DNA of 64,000 nucleotides from Planococcus beigongshangi (GCF_016820495.1 NZ_JADHDU010000002.1:124001-188000), one strand, 5' to 3'. Shown: positions 17,149 to 26,718, numbered from the stretch's first letter. Program-made: numbers and translations. The notes: generated by a model from the letters alone, not told the origin.

Positions 17149-18005
17149 TGTATGATAGCCTCCTTATGTGACAGGATCAAATTCATGGACATATCGAGAT
17201 TCGAGACGCTGTGCGTCAATGCACCGAGCGAAATGACGTCGACACCGGTATTGCGGTAGCAGGCCAATTTCTCTAAATCGATGCCGCCCGATGCCTCTGT
17301 TCGGATGCCTGCCGGGACAAGTTTTACCCAGTTCGAGATTACTTCCGGCGTCTGGTTATCGAACATGATCGCGTCCGGTGCTGCGGAGATCGCTTCCATT
17401 AATTGTGCTTCCGTCTCCACTTCGACTTCGACCATCATCATATGGCCGTGCGATGCCCTCACTTTATGGATGGCTTCTGAAATCGAGCCGGCCGCTGCGA
17501 TGTGATTGTCTTTCAGCATGACTGCGTCATATAATCCGTTGCGGTGGTTAAAACCGCCGCCTGCACGGACTGCGTATTTCTCGAACATCCGCAGACCCGG
17601 CGTCGTTTTTCTCGTGTCGACGATTCGCGTGCCGGAGGATCCTAGCGTTTCCACACAATTGCGGGTCAAGGTGGCGATGGCACTCATCCGCTGCACGAGA
17701 TTCAGAAAAACCCGCTCCCCGGCAAGGATGCTGGAAACGGGACCTTTGATCCGGACCAGTGCCTCTCCGTATTCTACAGTTTCTCCGTCCTGTTTTAGCG
17801 TTTCAACGGTTACCGAAGGATCGAGCAGGGAATAGCCCCAGTCAAAAATAACCAGTCCCGCTGCCACGCCTTCAGCTTTTGCCCTTACAACAGCTTCGCA
17901 TGTGGCATCATCCCCGAAAATAACAGATGACGCATCACGTTCGCCGATATCTTCTATTAAAAAGTGTTCCAATGCTTTCAATGCCAATAATTTATTCATC
18001 ATCAT
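17145..18005 (-). CDS. nadC: Nicotinate-nucleotide pyrophosphorylase (carboxylating)
   Basis: A 286-residue enzyme converting quinolinate and PRPP to nicotinate mononucleotide. Recognisable blocks are DIGERDASS near the N-terminus, RIVDTRKTTPGLR, YAVRAGGGFNHRNGLYD, MLKDNH, EVEVET, IMFDNQ and EASGGI. GCAAGGAG lies upstream of three consecutive ATG codons; the first is used here. It overlaps nadB and nadA by 4 bases each. Confidence 0.97.
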   Translation of the reverse strand: MMMNKLLALKALEHFLIEDIGERDASSVIFGDDATCEAVVRAKAEGVAAGLVIFDWGYSLLDPSVTVETLKQDGETVEYGEALVRIKGPVSSILAGERVFLNLVQRMSAIATLTRNCVETLGSSGTRIVDTRKTTPGLRMFEKYAVRAGGGFNHRNGLYDAVMLKDNHIAAAGSISEAIHKVRASHGHMMMVEVEVETEAQLMEAISAAPDAIMFDNQTPEVISNWVKLVPAGIRTEASGGIDLEKLACYRNTGVDVISLGALTHSVSNLDMSMNLILSHKEAIIQ

Positions 18006-19564
18006 ACAGTCTCCTTGCTTAGAATTTCGCGGTGTTCGGTGAAAATGCCATTTTTCGATATTGCAATCGTTTTCCCTTGCCAGTCCGCTGAGGGGGCAGG
18101 AAAGTCGGTGCGGAAATGAGCGCCGCGGCTTTCCTCCCTGTATAGGGAAGCCATTGCCATTAACGTGCAGGCAGTTTGTCGGTGGTGATGCGCTACCGCT
18201 TCATTGCTCGCATTTTTCACTTCAAGGTCAGGCGGCAGAGGATTCTCCCGGATAAAATCCTGCAATTGCTGCTTATTCCGCAGAATACCTACATCCTGCG
18301 TCATTTTTAAACGTTTGGGTCCTGGATACGGCAGAGTGACGGCAGGAAGACTTCGACCGGATGGCAATTGCTGAATCGCTGGAACATCCGATTCCCCGGC
18401 TTCAGCCGGCAGCTGCGCTATCAATCCGGCCAGCCTTTTTGCGAAGACGATGGCCTCCAACAGCGAATTGCTGGCAAGGCGATTAGCTCCGTGGACGCCT
18501 GTCGAAGCGATTTCACCGATGGCATAGAGCCGCTTGATAGTGGTGGCACCCTTATCATCAGTTTTCACGCCGCCCATATGGAAATGTGCACCTGGCCGCA
18601 CCGGCAATAAATCGGCTGAAGGGTTCAGCCCGTGTAAACGGCAGTTTTGGTGAATGGCAGGAAATTTCACGTGGAAATCTGGGATATGCCGGGCATCCAG
18701 GTAAACCGGCCCCTCTCTTTGCCAATGCCATTCAATCGCTCTTGACACAATGTCACGCGGAGCCAGTTCTTTCAACGGATGAAAACCATCCATGATGGAA
18801 TGGCCCCGATTATTGACGAGCAGTGCACCTTCACCGCGGACAGCTTCTGAAACGAGGCCAGCCGATGTGCCGTCTATATTCAGGACCGTTGGATGAAACT
18901 GGATGAATTCCAGATCTTCCAGAACAGCACCGGCCCGGTAAGCAAGCGAAAGCCCGTCGCCTTCCGCGACGGGGGAGTTGGACGTGTGGCTGTATAGCGC
19001 GCCGATGCCGCCGGTTGCCAGGACCGTGTGGCGTGCATGGATGATTTTCCGTTGCCCGCTGCTGTCACTGGCCATTAGCCCGGTGCATTTATTGTCATCG
19101 ACGAGCAATTCCAGCACTTGGTGATAATTGAAAGTCTGGATTCGTTTTTCGGTTTCCTTCATTAAGAAGTCCATCAGCACTTTTCCGGTCTGATCGCCGC
19201 CCGAATGGAGGATCCGGCGGACGCTGTGGGCACCTTCCATCCCGAGCAGCGGTTCGCCGCTGTCAGTTTTATCATAGGGCAGTCCGTCCTCCATCAATTG
19301 ACGGATGGCGCTGGCACCTTCCCGGGTCAGCATCTCTACCCGTCCGGTATCCGCATGGCCTGCGGTGGCTTTGATGGTATCGGAAGCATGGACATCAGCC
19401 GAATCGGCGGAATGAAGGCTTGCTGCGATGCCGCCTTGCGCAAGGGCGGTATTCGATACTGAAGGAGCAGCTTTTGTCAAAACGGCTATTTTATAAGATC
19501 GGGGGAGGGAACGGGCAAGCATCAACCCGGCTGCGCCTCCGCCCACGATGCATACATCAAACAA
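18002..19564 (-). CDS. nadB: L-aspartate oxidase
   Basis: A 520-residue flavoprotein oxidising L-aspartate to iminoaspartate, the substrate of NadA. The N-terminal dinucleotide motif is VGGGAAGL; SNTALAQGGIAA, HSGGDQTG, LATGGIGALY and EFIQFHPT are the succinate-dehydrogenase/aspartate-oxidase family blocks. The start is a TTG with GAAGGTG upstream. It is the first gene of the nad operon, divergent from a NifS-like desulfurase that probably supplies sulfur for the NadA cluster. The shared promoter region holds a palindrome of NiaR type. Confidence 0.96.
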   Translation of the reverse strand: MFDVCIVGGGAAGLMLARSLPRSYKIAVLTKAAPSVSNTALAQGGIAASLHSADSADVHASDTIKATAGHADTGRVEMLTREGASAIRQLMEDGLPYDKTDSGEPLLGMEGAHSVRRILHSGGDQTGKVLMDFLMKETEKRIQTFNYHQVLELLVDDNKCTGLMASDSSGQRKIIHARHTVLATGGIGALYSHTSNSPVAEGDGLSLAYRAGAVLEDLEFIQFHPTVLNIDGTSAGLVSEAVRGEGALLVNNRGHSIMDGFHPLKELAPRDIVSRAIEWHWQREGPVYLDARHIPDFHVKFPAIHQNCRLHGLNPSADLLPVRPGAHFHMGGVKTDDKGATTIKRLYAIGEIASTGVHGANRLASNSLLEAIVFAKRLAGLIAQLPAEAGESDVPAIQQLPSGRSLPAVTLPYPGPKRLKMTQDVGILRNKQQLQDFIRENPLPPDLEVKNASNEAVAHHHRQTACTLMAMASLYREESRGAHFRTDFPAPSADWQGKTIAISKNGIFTEHREILSKETV

Positions 19565-19583
19565 TCTTTACACCTTCTTTACA

Positions 19584-19597
19584 AGTGTCTTGACACT
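19584..19597. promoter_or_regulatory. Candidate NiaR (YrxA)-type operator in divergent nad/nifS promoter
   Basis: AGTGTCTTGACACT, a 6-bp-arm palindrome overlapping a TTGACA-like -35, lies between nadB and the desulfurase gene. In Bacillus the divergent nadBCA and nifS units are repressed by the niacin-responsive regulator NiaR at sites containing a similar TGTC-N2-GACA core. The assignment rests on context and motif resemblance. Confidence 0.55.
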
Positions 19598-19663
19598 ATT
19601 AATGACATAAAGATAAAGTGATTACAAGGCAAAAATGTTTTTCGAAGGGATTTTGATGATGAA

Positions 19664-20791
19664 ATGACCTATTATCTCGATGCAGCAGCAACCATTCCGA
19701 TGCGGAAAGAAGCGTTGGATGCATATATGGAAACAGCCGCACAAGCATTCGGCAATACCCAAAGCCTCCATGATGCAGGGTCGGAAGCTGCGGGTTACAT
19801 CGACTCGTGCCGGCGGATGCTGGGTGAATTACTGAATGGCAGAAAAGACGGCTTCTATTTCACCGGCAGCGCCTCGGAAGGCAATCAGCTGGCTATCCGT
19901 TCTTTATTGAAAGGGAGACCGGACAATTGCAGAAGCATCATTTCAACTAAGCTGGAGCATGCCTCTGTTCTGGCGGTGCTCCATGAACTTGGTCAGGAAG
20001 GATACGACGTCCGATTCGTTTCGGTGGATCGGAAAGGAAGGGTGGATATAGGTGAATTTGAACGGTTGGTCAATGGAACCACTGCATTGGTTGTCATGCA
20101 ATCCGTCAACTCTGAAATGGGGGCGGTCCAGGATATTGCCGGAATGGCGGGACATGCTGCGGCGTTCGGCGTGCCGTTCCATTGCGATATGGTGCAGGCC
20201 TTAGGGAAAATTCCGGTGGATTTGAACGCGTCACGCGTCACTTCAGCTGTATTTTCAGCCCATAAAACCGGGGGGCCGAAAGGGGTCGGAATTGTCTACC
20301 TTGACCCTGCCATCCACTGGCAGCCGGTCTATGAAGGGACGACGCATCAGCAAGGGTTCCGCGCCGGGACGCTTGATGTACCGGGGATTGTCTCTGCGGC
20401 AATTGCGGCGAAATATGCCGTAGCTGAACAGGCGGAAAATTACAGGAAAGCGGCATTGCTTCAAGAATTCCTTCTTGATAACCTCCATCCGGAAGTCCGT
20501 GCAGCCGGGGATATCCGGTCTAAATCACCTTTTATCCAAGGTCTTCTCTTGCCGCATGTCGAGGGACAGTGGATGATGCTGGAATGCAACCGCCACCAGA
20601 TCGCCATTTCAACCGGCACCGCCTGCAAGATAGGAGCCAGTGAAGCGATGTCGGCGATGCTTGCCATGGGAGTGGAAAGCGACGCTGCGAGAAAGTTCAT
20701 CCGGATTTCATTTTCCAAGGAGACCACTGCCGATGACCTTTCCCGGTTTCTGGATGTCGTCAATAATTCTGTCGCACATGCCCTGATCTGA
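19664..20791 (+). CDS. nifS: Cysteine desulfurase, NifS-like (NAD-locus type)
   Basis: A 375-residue PLP-dependent class V aminotransferase-fold enzyme releasing sulfur from cysteine. The PLP lysine is in SAHKTGGPKG (Lys201) and the persulfide cysteine in ISTGTACKIGAS (Cys321), replacing the usual SSGSAC form. YLDAAAT at the N-terminus and FGNTQSLHD are family motifs. It is divergent from nadBCA as in B. subtilis, where NifS activates quinolinate synthase by assembling its Fe-S cluster. The ribosome site is weak (GAAGGGA about 14 bases upstream). Confidence 0.93.
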   Translation: MTYYLDAAATIPMRKEALDAYMETAAQAFGNTQSLHDAGSEAAGYIDSCRRMLGELLNGRKDGFYFTGSASEGNQLAIRSLLKGRPDNCRSIISTKLEHASVLAVLHELGQEGYDVRFVSVDRKGRVDIGEFERLVNGTTALVVMQSVNSEMGAVQDIAGMAGHAAAFGVPFHCDMVQALGKIPVDLNASRVTSAVFSAHKTGGPKGVGIVYLDPAIHWQPVYEGTTHQQGFRAGTLDVPGIVSAAIAAKYAVAEQAENYRKAALLQEFLLDNLHPEVRAAGDIRSKSPFIQGLLLPHVEGQWMMLECNRHQIAISTGTACKIGASEAMSAMLAMGVESDAARKFIRISFSKETTADDLSRFLDVVNNSVAHALI

Positions 20792-20863
20792 GAATCGTTT
20801 GAGTAAAATCGGCACGCCTGCTACACTTTCTTTAGTCCATACATAAGAAAGAAGGAGAGCGCA

Positions 20864-22012
20864 TTGAGAATAGTGATTGCACCGGATTCATTGAAAGGAT
20901 CCCTTTCCAGCACACAGGCGTCCGAAATCATCCATCAGGCGATCAAGGATTTCGATTCGCTGATTGAAACTGTCCAGATCCCGATGGCAGATGGCGGAGA
21001 AGGGACGGTCGAAGCGGTTCTGTGGAATAAAGGCGGTGAAATGATCAACCGCAGCGTCCGCGATCCGCTTGGCAGGACCATTGAAGCCTCATACGGCTGG
21101 ATCGAAAAAGAGAAAATGGCGATCATCGAAACAGCTGCCGCTTCCGGATTGCCGTTATTGGCTCCGGATGAACTGGATCCTTTGCTCGCTTCAAGTTACG
21201 GTACGGGTGAATTGATAAAAGATGCGCTTGACCGCGGGGCGGCTGTAATCATCCTAGGACTCGGCGGCAGTGCGACCGTCGATGCCGGCACCGGTATATT
21301 CGAGGCGCTGGGTGTGAAGTTTTTAAATGACATCCATCAGCCAGTCTCAGCCGTCGGTGGACGCCTGGCAAACATAGCCCGAATCGATCTGTCCGGCCTT
21401 GATCCGAGAGTGAAGACCGTCACTTTCATCATGGCAAGTGATGTCACCAACCCGCTTCTCGGAAAGGACGGGGCCATTCATATCTTCGGGCCGCAAAAAG
21501 GCGTAGCCGAAACGCAGCTGGCGCAGTTTGAAGAGGGGATGGAGAGATTCGCAGTGCTGGTCACGGAACTGACGGGAAGGAATTGTATCGATGAAGCCGG
21601 GGCTGGAGCTGCCGGAGGAATCGGTTTCCTGTTCAGGGCATTGCTTGCAGCAGAATTCAGGAGTGGCTTTGAAATGATTGCGGAATTGTCCGAAATGGAG
21701 AAGCAGCTGGAAAATACTGATTTAATCCTGACTGCCGAAGGGCGTATTGATGGACAGTCGCTTTTTGGAAAAGTGCCTGTCGGGATCGCCCGCCTGGCTA
21801 AACGGCGGGATATTCCGGTTATTGCGTTTGCCGGTTCGATTGGTGCCGGCACAGAAAAATTGGAGACAGAAGGCGTACATGCAATTATGCCGATCGTCGA
21901 AGGTCCGGTGCTTCTCGCAGAGGCGATGGCAAACAGCAAAACGCTGCTGTACAGTGCGGCGATGCGGTTGATGAAGATTTTGAATACAGGGAAACAGCTG
22001 AAAAAACGGTGA
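20864..22012 (+). CDS. glxK: Glycerate kinase (type 1, GlxK-like)
   Basis: A 382-residue kinase phosphorylating D-glycerate. It starts IVIAPDSLKGSLSS, typical of the family, and has IPMADGGEGT, LGLGGSATVDAGTG and a C-terminal LTAEGRIDGQSLFGKVP. The TTG start has GAAGGAGAG 5 bases upstream. It lies 70 bases downstream of the desulfurase gene with no intervening terminator, so read-through is possible, but a functional link to NAD synthesis is not expected. Confidence 0.93.
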   Translation: MRIVIAPDSLKGSLSSTQASEIIHQAIKDFDSLIETVQIPMADGGEGTVEAVLWNKGGEMINRSVRDPLGRTIEASYGWIEKEKMAIIETAAASGLPLLAPDELDPLLASSYGTGELIKDALDRGAAVIILGLGGSATVDAGTGIFEALGVKFLNDIHQPVSAVGGRLANIARIDLSGLDPRVKTVTFIMASDVTNPLLGKDGAIHIFGPQKGVAETQLAQFEEGMERFAVLVTELTGRNCIDEAGAGAAGGIGFLFRALLAAEFRSGFEMIAELSEMEKQLENTDLILTAEGRIDGQSLFGKVPVGIARLAKRRDIPVIAFAGSIGAGTEKLETEGVHAIMPIVEGPVLLAEAMANSKTLLYSAAMRLMKILNTGKQLKKR

Positions 22013-22073
22013 ACTGCTTTGCGGAATACCGGTGACTGAAGATGTTTCAATAATTATATAGAGCAGCTATTAT

Positions 22074-22106
22074 GAACCCGCCCATTTTTGGACGGGTTCT
22101 ATTCTT
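22074..22106 (+). terminator. Rho-independent terminator
   Basis: GAACCCG (22074-22080) pairs with CGGGTTC (22093-22099), extended by two further G-C pairs inside, followed by TATTCTT. It lies about 60 bases after the glycerate kinase gene. Confidence 0.75.
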
Positions 22107-22373
22107 AATAAATTATTAATAAATTTTCTGATTCTTTTTCAGATAAAGAAGGCTATAATGAATAGTAATCTAACAGAAAAAACCATAATTTTTGAAACTT
22201 CGGACCATTTCAAACGTTAAATATAAAAAGAGCAGAAAAGTCCTGCATTGTTCTAAGCCTCTGGTCTCAGTTCAACATAGCCTGACGCCGGATGTGGGTT
22301 TTTAGAGAGAAAGATAAACTGAAGTTATCGGAACATGCATTTAACGGGACAGTCAGCAAAGGGGATGAAAAGG
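22107..22373. other. Intergenic region, no gene seen
   Basis: Contains a TATAAT at 22154-22159 without a convincing -35, and AT-rich sequence. It probably holds the promoter and long leader of the following hydrolase-like gene. No riboswitch or small ORF with a ribosome site was recognised. Confidence 0.4.
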
Positions 22374-22943
22374 ATGGAGATTTACATTGTGTTCACCAAT
22401 ACGAAAACCAATCTATCGCGGATGATCAAAAATTGCACAGGCTACCCATTCAGCCATGTGTCCATATCCTTCACGAAAGATTTGAGCCAAATGTACAGTT
22501 TTGGCAGAAAGGATACGTATAATGCGTTTATCGCCGGATTCGTGAAAGAAGATGTTCAGGATCATCTGTTCCAGCGTGCAGATTGCGCCGTATGCAAACT
22601 GGAACTGTCGGAAGAAAGCTATAACAGCATCTGGGCATATGTCCAGAAGATGGAGCGGGAAAAGGACTCATTCAAATATAATTTTACCGGCCTCTTTGCT
22701 GTAGCTTTCAATTACGACCTGAACCGTAAAAATGCCTATTTCTGTTCGCATTTTGTCACCGAAGCGCTGGCAGCGGGCAATATCCGGATTGCGGACAAAC
22801 CGCCGGCCTTAGTGAAGCCGCGTGATATTTTCGCTTATGATGAGATGGAATTGCTGTACCGCGGCAATCTGCGAAGTTATCCTCATCTGAATGCACAATC
22901 TGCATATGTTCTGGAACCTGCCATGTTCGAGGCAGTCCGTTAA
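22374..22943 (+). CDS. Permuted NlpC/P60-like (papain-fold) protein
   Basis: 189 residues. An N-terminal strand EIYIVFTNTK precedes TGYPFSHVSISF (candidate catalytic His), and a later AYFCSHFVTEAL supplies a candidate nucleophile Cys. This His-before-Cys order is that of circularly permuted NlpC/P60-like hydrolases (YiiX/YebB type). AAAGGGG lies 9 bases before the ATG at 22374; upstream in-frame ATG codons are rejected. The substrate is unknown; related proteins act on amide bonds of lipids or peptides. Confidence 0.55.
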   Translation: MEIYIVFTNTKTNLSRMIKNCTGYPFSHVSISFTKDLSQMYSFGRKDTYNAFIAGFVKEDVQDHLFQRADCAVCKLELSEESYNSIWAYVQKMEREKDSFKYNFTGLFAVAFNYDLNRKNAYFCSHFVTEALAAGNIRIADKPPALVKPRDIFAYDEMELLYRGNLRSYPHLNAQSAYVLEPAMFEAVR

Positions 22944-22969
22944 GGATTCAGCCAAAAAACGCGCAATCG

Positions 22970-23001
22970 AAAAGCCTCTTCAATTTGGAAGAGGCTTTTT
23001 T
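22970..23001. terminator. Bidirectional terminator
   Basis: AAAAGCCTCTTC (22970-22981) pairs with GAAGAGGCTTTT (22988 onward), with six T residues. The stem overlaps the last codons of the convergent arylamine acetyltransferase gene. Confidence 0.88.
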
Positions 23002-23750
23002 GTGTTCAGTACAATCCCGAATTCTTTTTCGAGCACTTTCATTTTATCTTCTTCAGTCAATTGCTCTTTATGCTTTTCCCCGTTAATCGTTCTTGTGAGC
23101 GTCAAGCCGGACAATGTGATGCGGCCCTCTGGCGTTGCCCGGGTTACGATATCATCGTGCGTGAAGGTCGAGTCTTTCGATACTTGATTGAATATACAGC
23201 CTTCATGGAAATCTTCCAGCTGTTTTTCATCCAGTGTAAAACGGTAAAGGACTTTTTCTTCTCCGTTATTTTCCCTTGTCAATTGATGCACACCGGGTTC
23301 AATTTCGTCTATGCTGTATGTTCCGCTATTGTCAGTCGCCCGTTCGCCTCCGAGCGGGATGGGGCTGATCGTCGAGTCTCCGAACCCGGCGTCCACCAGA
23401 TACGGAGTGTCCAGTTCCACCAGGATAGCGGCATGGGTGTCCTTTTTGGCATAAGTGCCGTCCGGTTTCATGACGGTAGCTGAAATCATTTTTGCATCAA
23501 AGCCGATTTCCTGCAATAGCCAGCAGAATAATCCGTTCAGTTCGTAACAATAGCCGCCCCTATGCTGATTGACCACTTTATCGTAAATGGTTTCCAGGTT
23601 CAGATAGATCGGCACTTTGCGGATGACATCCAAATTCTCGAACGGGATATGCTGCATATGCAGCGATTGCAGTCTCGCAAGGTCCTGCAGGAAATTCTCA
23701 TCGACCGGATATGCGTCGAATCGTTTCAGATAGTTTATGGGATCCATCAT
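22980..23750 (-). CDS. nat: Arylamine N-acetyltransferase
   Basis: A 256-residue acetyl-CoA-dependent enzyme that acetylates arylamines and hydrazines. The papain-like triad is visible: RGGYCYELN (Cys68), DTHAAILV (His106) and VDAGFGD (Asp120). IPFENLDV near residue 36 is a family motif. AAAGGAATG lies upstream of two adjacent ATG codons. It is adjacent to, and 34 bases downstream of, the YhhN-family gene on the same strand. Confidence 0.93.
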   Translation of the reverse strand: MMDPINYLKRFDAYPVDENFLQDLARLQSLHMQHIPFENLDVIRKVPIYLNLETIYDKVVNQHRGGYCYELNGLFCWLLQEIGFDAKMISATVMKPDGTYAKKDTHAAILVELDTPYLVDAGFGDSTISPIPLGGERATDNSGTYSIDEIEPGVHQLTRENNGEEKVLYRFTLDEKQLEDFHEGCIFNQVSKDSTFTHDDIVTRATPEGRITLSGLTLTRTINGEKHKEQLTEEDKMKVLEKEFGIVLNTKKPLPN

Positions 23751-23784
23751 TTATTTCATTCCTTTCAAGCATGTACGGTCTGCC

Positions 23785-24435
23785 TCAACTATTCCCGTTT
23801 CCCAGCTTCCGGAAACTTGCCACACTGTGGGCAATGAAAAATTGAGCGCCGTAATAAGTGGACATGATCAGGAGGTGGGAATATTCCACCGGCGAAACGA
23901 ACATATTCCATGCAAGCACTGAATCGGATGCGACAAAAAGCAGGCTGCCGGTGATCAGCCAGCGGTTCCCCGTCATGATGGCTGCCCACACCATTAGCAT
24001 GATGGCTGATATATAGAGTAGTACGGGTACGATCAGCGAAGTGTCCCCGCTGACTTCCAGAGCTTCAACCAAACGGCTTCCCATGATAAACCCGTAGAAA
24101 ATGAGCGGCAGTATCGTGAGTATCCGGTAGCGATTGAATTTCCACTGGGACAAGAAGGCGGCAGTATAGAATAAATGTCCGATGAGGAAAGCGGAAAGGC
24201 CGATGACGAACCAGTGGAGTGTCGCGTCACCGATTGCGCAGAATACCAGGCCGGTCAGGATCAGCCAATGGATCTTCAGTTTCTGTTTCGGAAGCCTTAA
24301 AACAGCATAGAGAAATATCAGGATCATGGGAATCAGCTTGAAAATGAGTTTAAACCATAAGGGATCGTCGGGGATAAAAAAGATATAGAGAATGCTCATT
24401 GCCAGGATCAGGATTGGTAAAAAATGTGGTTTCAT
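23785..24435 (-). CDS. YhhN/TMEM86-family membrane protein (lysoplasmalogenase-like)
   Basis: 216 residues with about eight hydrophobic helices. The conserved acidic motifs AIGDATLHW and FVASDSVLAWNMF with GHLFYTAAF between them are typical of the family. Animal TMEM86B hydrolyses lysoplasmalogens; bacterial activity is mostly unproven. Its stop precedes the acetyltransferase start by 34 bases, so the two are probably co-transcribed. Confidence 0.85.
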   Translation of the reverse strand: MKPHFLPILILAMSILYIFFIPDDPLWFKLIFKLIPMILIFLYAVLRLPKQKLKIHWLILTGLVFCAIGDATLHWFVIGLSAFLIGHLFYTAAFLSQWKFNRYRILTILPLIFYGFIMGSRLVEALEVSGDTSLIVPVLLYISAIMLMVWAAIMTGNRWLITGSLLFVASDSVLAWNMFVSPVEYSHLLIMSTYYGAQFFIAHSVASFRKLGNGNS

Positions 24436-24725
24436 ATGTAAGCTCCCATCGTTTTCATAGTCTTAATAAGTATTCCTTAAGGTCTGCATGAAACCCTTTA
24501 TTTCATTTAGAAAATTAGAAATTCCCTATAGTGGAAGCTGGAAATTCAGGACAGTAAAAATTTTGATAAAAGGATAGGAAAAAGAAATCAAGAGGTCTGT
24601 AGACGTCTTCTGGATTTCGGGACCATCGGGTATTTATAAAGTCAGATTACGATAAATTTACAATTGTCTAATTTTCATCTTGTATAATTGACCAGTAAGA
24701 TAATTTGGAATAGGGAGTGAATAGC

Positions 24726-25515
24726 TTGACGAAAGGCGCGATCGGAAAGATTTTGCTCAGCGTTTTACTGGTCTTGCCGGAGCACAGAATATACAGCGCC
24801 AATCGTTTCAGCTGAAGACACGGTGATCAAAGCGCCGCCGTCGGAAGTGAAACTTCGGAAGTGTTTTTTATTCGAATAGACTGACCTGAAGACAGGGAAC
24901 CTTCAAGAACATGGACGTGCATCGGATCATGATCCGTTGCTGGCACAAATCGACTTTTCTGAAATGGAGGTGCATGAAATGCCGGGTGAGCAGAATGCAG
25001 AAGTGGACTTCTCTGGAGCAATTGCGGTGATCCAGGCTGAAGAATTTGATGCTGAGGGTAAACTTTGGATTAAATTCTCTGAAGAAACACTTAAGGACTT
25101 CAAAAACAGCAGAAAAGAGTTGCATATTGAAATGCCTGATATCGATTTGACGCTTGCTGCCAATAATCTTCAGCAATTGGCTAAAGTGGCGGGAGCGGGC
25201 TACAATCTGCATTTGACTCTTGACGATGCGGCAATGGTGGACGACCGTCCGGCTCTGGCACAGCAGCTGAATATAGCTGCAACGGATTCATTCAGTCGTA
25301 AGCTCAGCGTAAATTTCAAAGCGTTCATCACACTCGCTTTCAAAACGGACAGCAAGGTGAAAATCCAGTTTGGTGCCCGTGAAGACGGAAAAGGTAAATG
25401 GAAAATCATCCAGGGCAATTTGGCTGGTGATGTATTTACCTTGAAAACCAAAGAGTTCGGCAATTATACGGTTGTGACGAACAAAGGGCAATCCAATAAA
25501 AAAGTGAAGAAATAA
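24726..25515 (+). pseudogene. Frameshifted secreted protein gene (unknown family)
   Basis: A 192-codon open frame (24937-25515) has no proper start. Upstream pieces in other frames look like its missing beginning. TTG at 24726 (with GGGAGTG) encodes a signal peptide-like TKGAIGKILLSVLLVL, then the frame shifts near 24775 to SAEDTVIKAPPSEV, and shifts again near 24850-24880 before joining the long frame (LKTGNLQEHGRASDHDP). At least two indels are needed. The 3' part encodes a beta-rich region ending FGNYTVVTNKGQSNKKVKK. No family was recognised. Either a decayed gene or a stretch with sequencing errors. A near-palindrome AAGAGGTCT-GT-AGACGTCTT lies upstream at 24590-24609. Confidence 0.6.
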
Positions 25516-25520
25516 AGATC

Positions 25521-25564
25521 AAAGGACTCTGGAGGGCGAACTATCGCCTTCCAGAGTCCTTTTT
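25521..25564. terminator. Bidirectional terminator
   Basis: AAAGGACTCTGGA pairs with TCCAGAGTCCTTTTT, with an inner GGCG/CGCC extension. It lies between convergent genes. Confidence 0.9.
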
Positions 25565-26552
25565 ATGTGGGCCATTTCCGGCCGGTATCGCGCAGGCCGC
25601 CCAATAATGCTTTTCTCCGATCGGCAAGCTTAGCCAATGATTCCAAAAATTCATCTGTGGAAACTGCCGGCATGCCCTGATCACGCAGGGAGTCCAGATC
25701 CGGAACAGGCGGACTGATATCAGCCGGTGCGATGGAGCCGCTCTGCAATGTTTTGACGTAGCTCTCGATGGCTGAACGGGTGTCCTTGACCAGCAATTGA
25801 TTGGGGCCGACTCCTTCTTTCATGCCGAATTTGAGAAGCGTAAGGGATTCATCCAGTGCAGCGACGGCGACCGATAGCTCTTCGTCTTTCTTGCTTGCAT
25901 GATAATAATGGAGGACCGGGTAGGCGTTATGTTGTGAGGTCAGTGTACTTAATTGGGAAGAAAAAGTGTTCAGCAACAGGTCGATGTCATTAAAATCATT
26001 GCCGTTCCATGCAGCGGCGACAATTTCTTCAGCATTGTCACCAAGGCCCCGGATGCTTTCCGCCAAAGCCCTTTTCTGTGAAACCGCCTCCAGCACAGAC
26101 AGGATGTAGGTGACTCCCAGCGTGATGAAAATCAGTCCGCTTCCGGCAGTGAAGATGGCGAATATCTGCCATACGCCTTCTTTCATGATGTAATCACCGA
26201 CTCCTAAAGTAAACAGGAGGTAACCTGCGACATACCAGCGTTCACTCCAGCTGACCGGATTATTATCGTTTGTATCGATAAATGAGCCGGGATCTGCTGC
26301 AAACACCAATGTCCATCCTGTCCAGAACAGCAATATCCAAGTGAGAAGAGCGGCAAGGAGGATCAGCGGGCCAGCCAGGCTGATGATTTTTGAATTGTCT
26401 CTGCTGACCCAGCGGATTCCGGTCCACAGCAATAGGGAAACCCTGTTCGTGACAGGGCCGCCACCCCCGTCAGGCCATAACGTCGTCCAGCAGAAATCGA
26501 TGATTCCGATTGCCAATAGAAGAAGACCTGTGATCAAGTATATTTCATTCAT
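25563..26552 (-). CDS. Two-pore-helix K+-channel-like membrane protein
   Basis: 329 residues. Four hydrophobic helices occupy residues 1-165, and the sequence YLLFTLGVGDYIMKEG before the last helix resembles a K+-channel selectivity filter (TVGYGD), with Val in place of Tyr. A cytoplasmic region of about 165 residues, mostly helical, follows. It probably belongs to the Ion_trans_2-containing family; ion selectivity is uncertain because of the altered filter. Confidence 0.7.
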   Translation of the reverse strand: MNEIYLITGLLLLAIGIIDFCWTTLWPDGGGGPVTNRVSLLLWTGIRWVSRDNSKIISLAGPLILLAALLTWILLFWTGWTLVFAADPGSFIDTNDNNPVSWSERWYVAGYLLFTLGVGDYIMKEGVWQIFAIFTAGSGLIFITLGVTYILSVLEAVSQKRALAESIRGLGDNAEEIVAAAWNGNDFNDIDLLLNTFSSQLSTLTSQHNAYPVLHYYHASKKDEELSVAVAALDESLTLLKFGMKEGVGPNQLLVKDTRSAIESYVKTLQSGSIAPADISPPVPDLDSLRDQGMPAVSTDEFLESLAKLADRRKALLGGLRDTGRKWPT

Positions 26553-26653
26553 CCGCCGTCCCCCTTTTTAAAGATTTCCTAAAACCTCATAAGAAAAGGA
26601 TAAGGGAAATAACGCTGCTTGTATAATCATAAGCGTCCTGTCAGGCAGGATTT

Positions 26654-26682
26654 TTGTCAATAAATTATTATAATGGTATAAT
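26654..26682 (+). promoter_or_regulatory. Sigma-A promoter of SGNH hydrolase gene
   Basis: TTGTCA (26654-26659), 17 bases, TATAAT (26677-26682). The predicted start is near 26689, about 30 bases before the TTG codon. Confidence 0.7.
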
Positions 26683-26718
26683 TGTATTAATGTAATTCTT
26701 AATAAGGATGTGCTGTAA

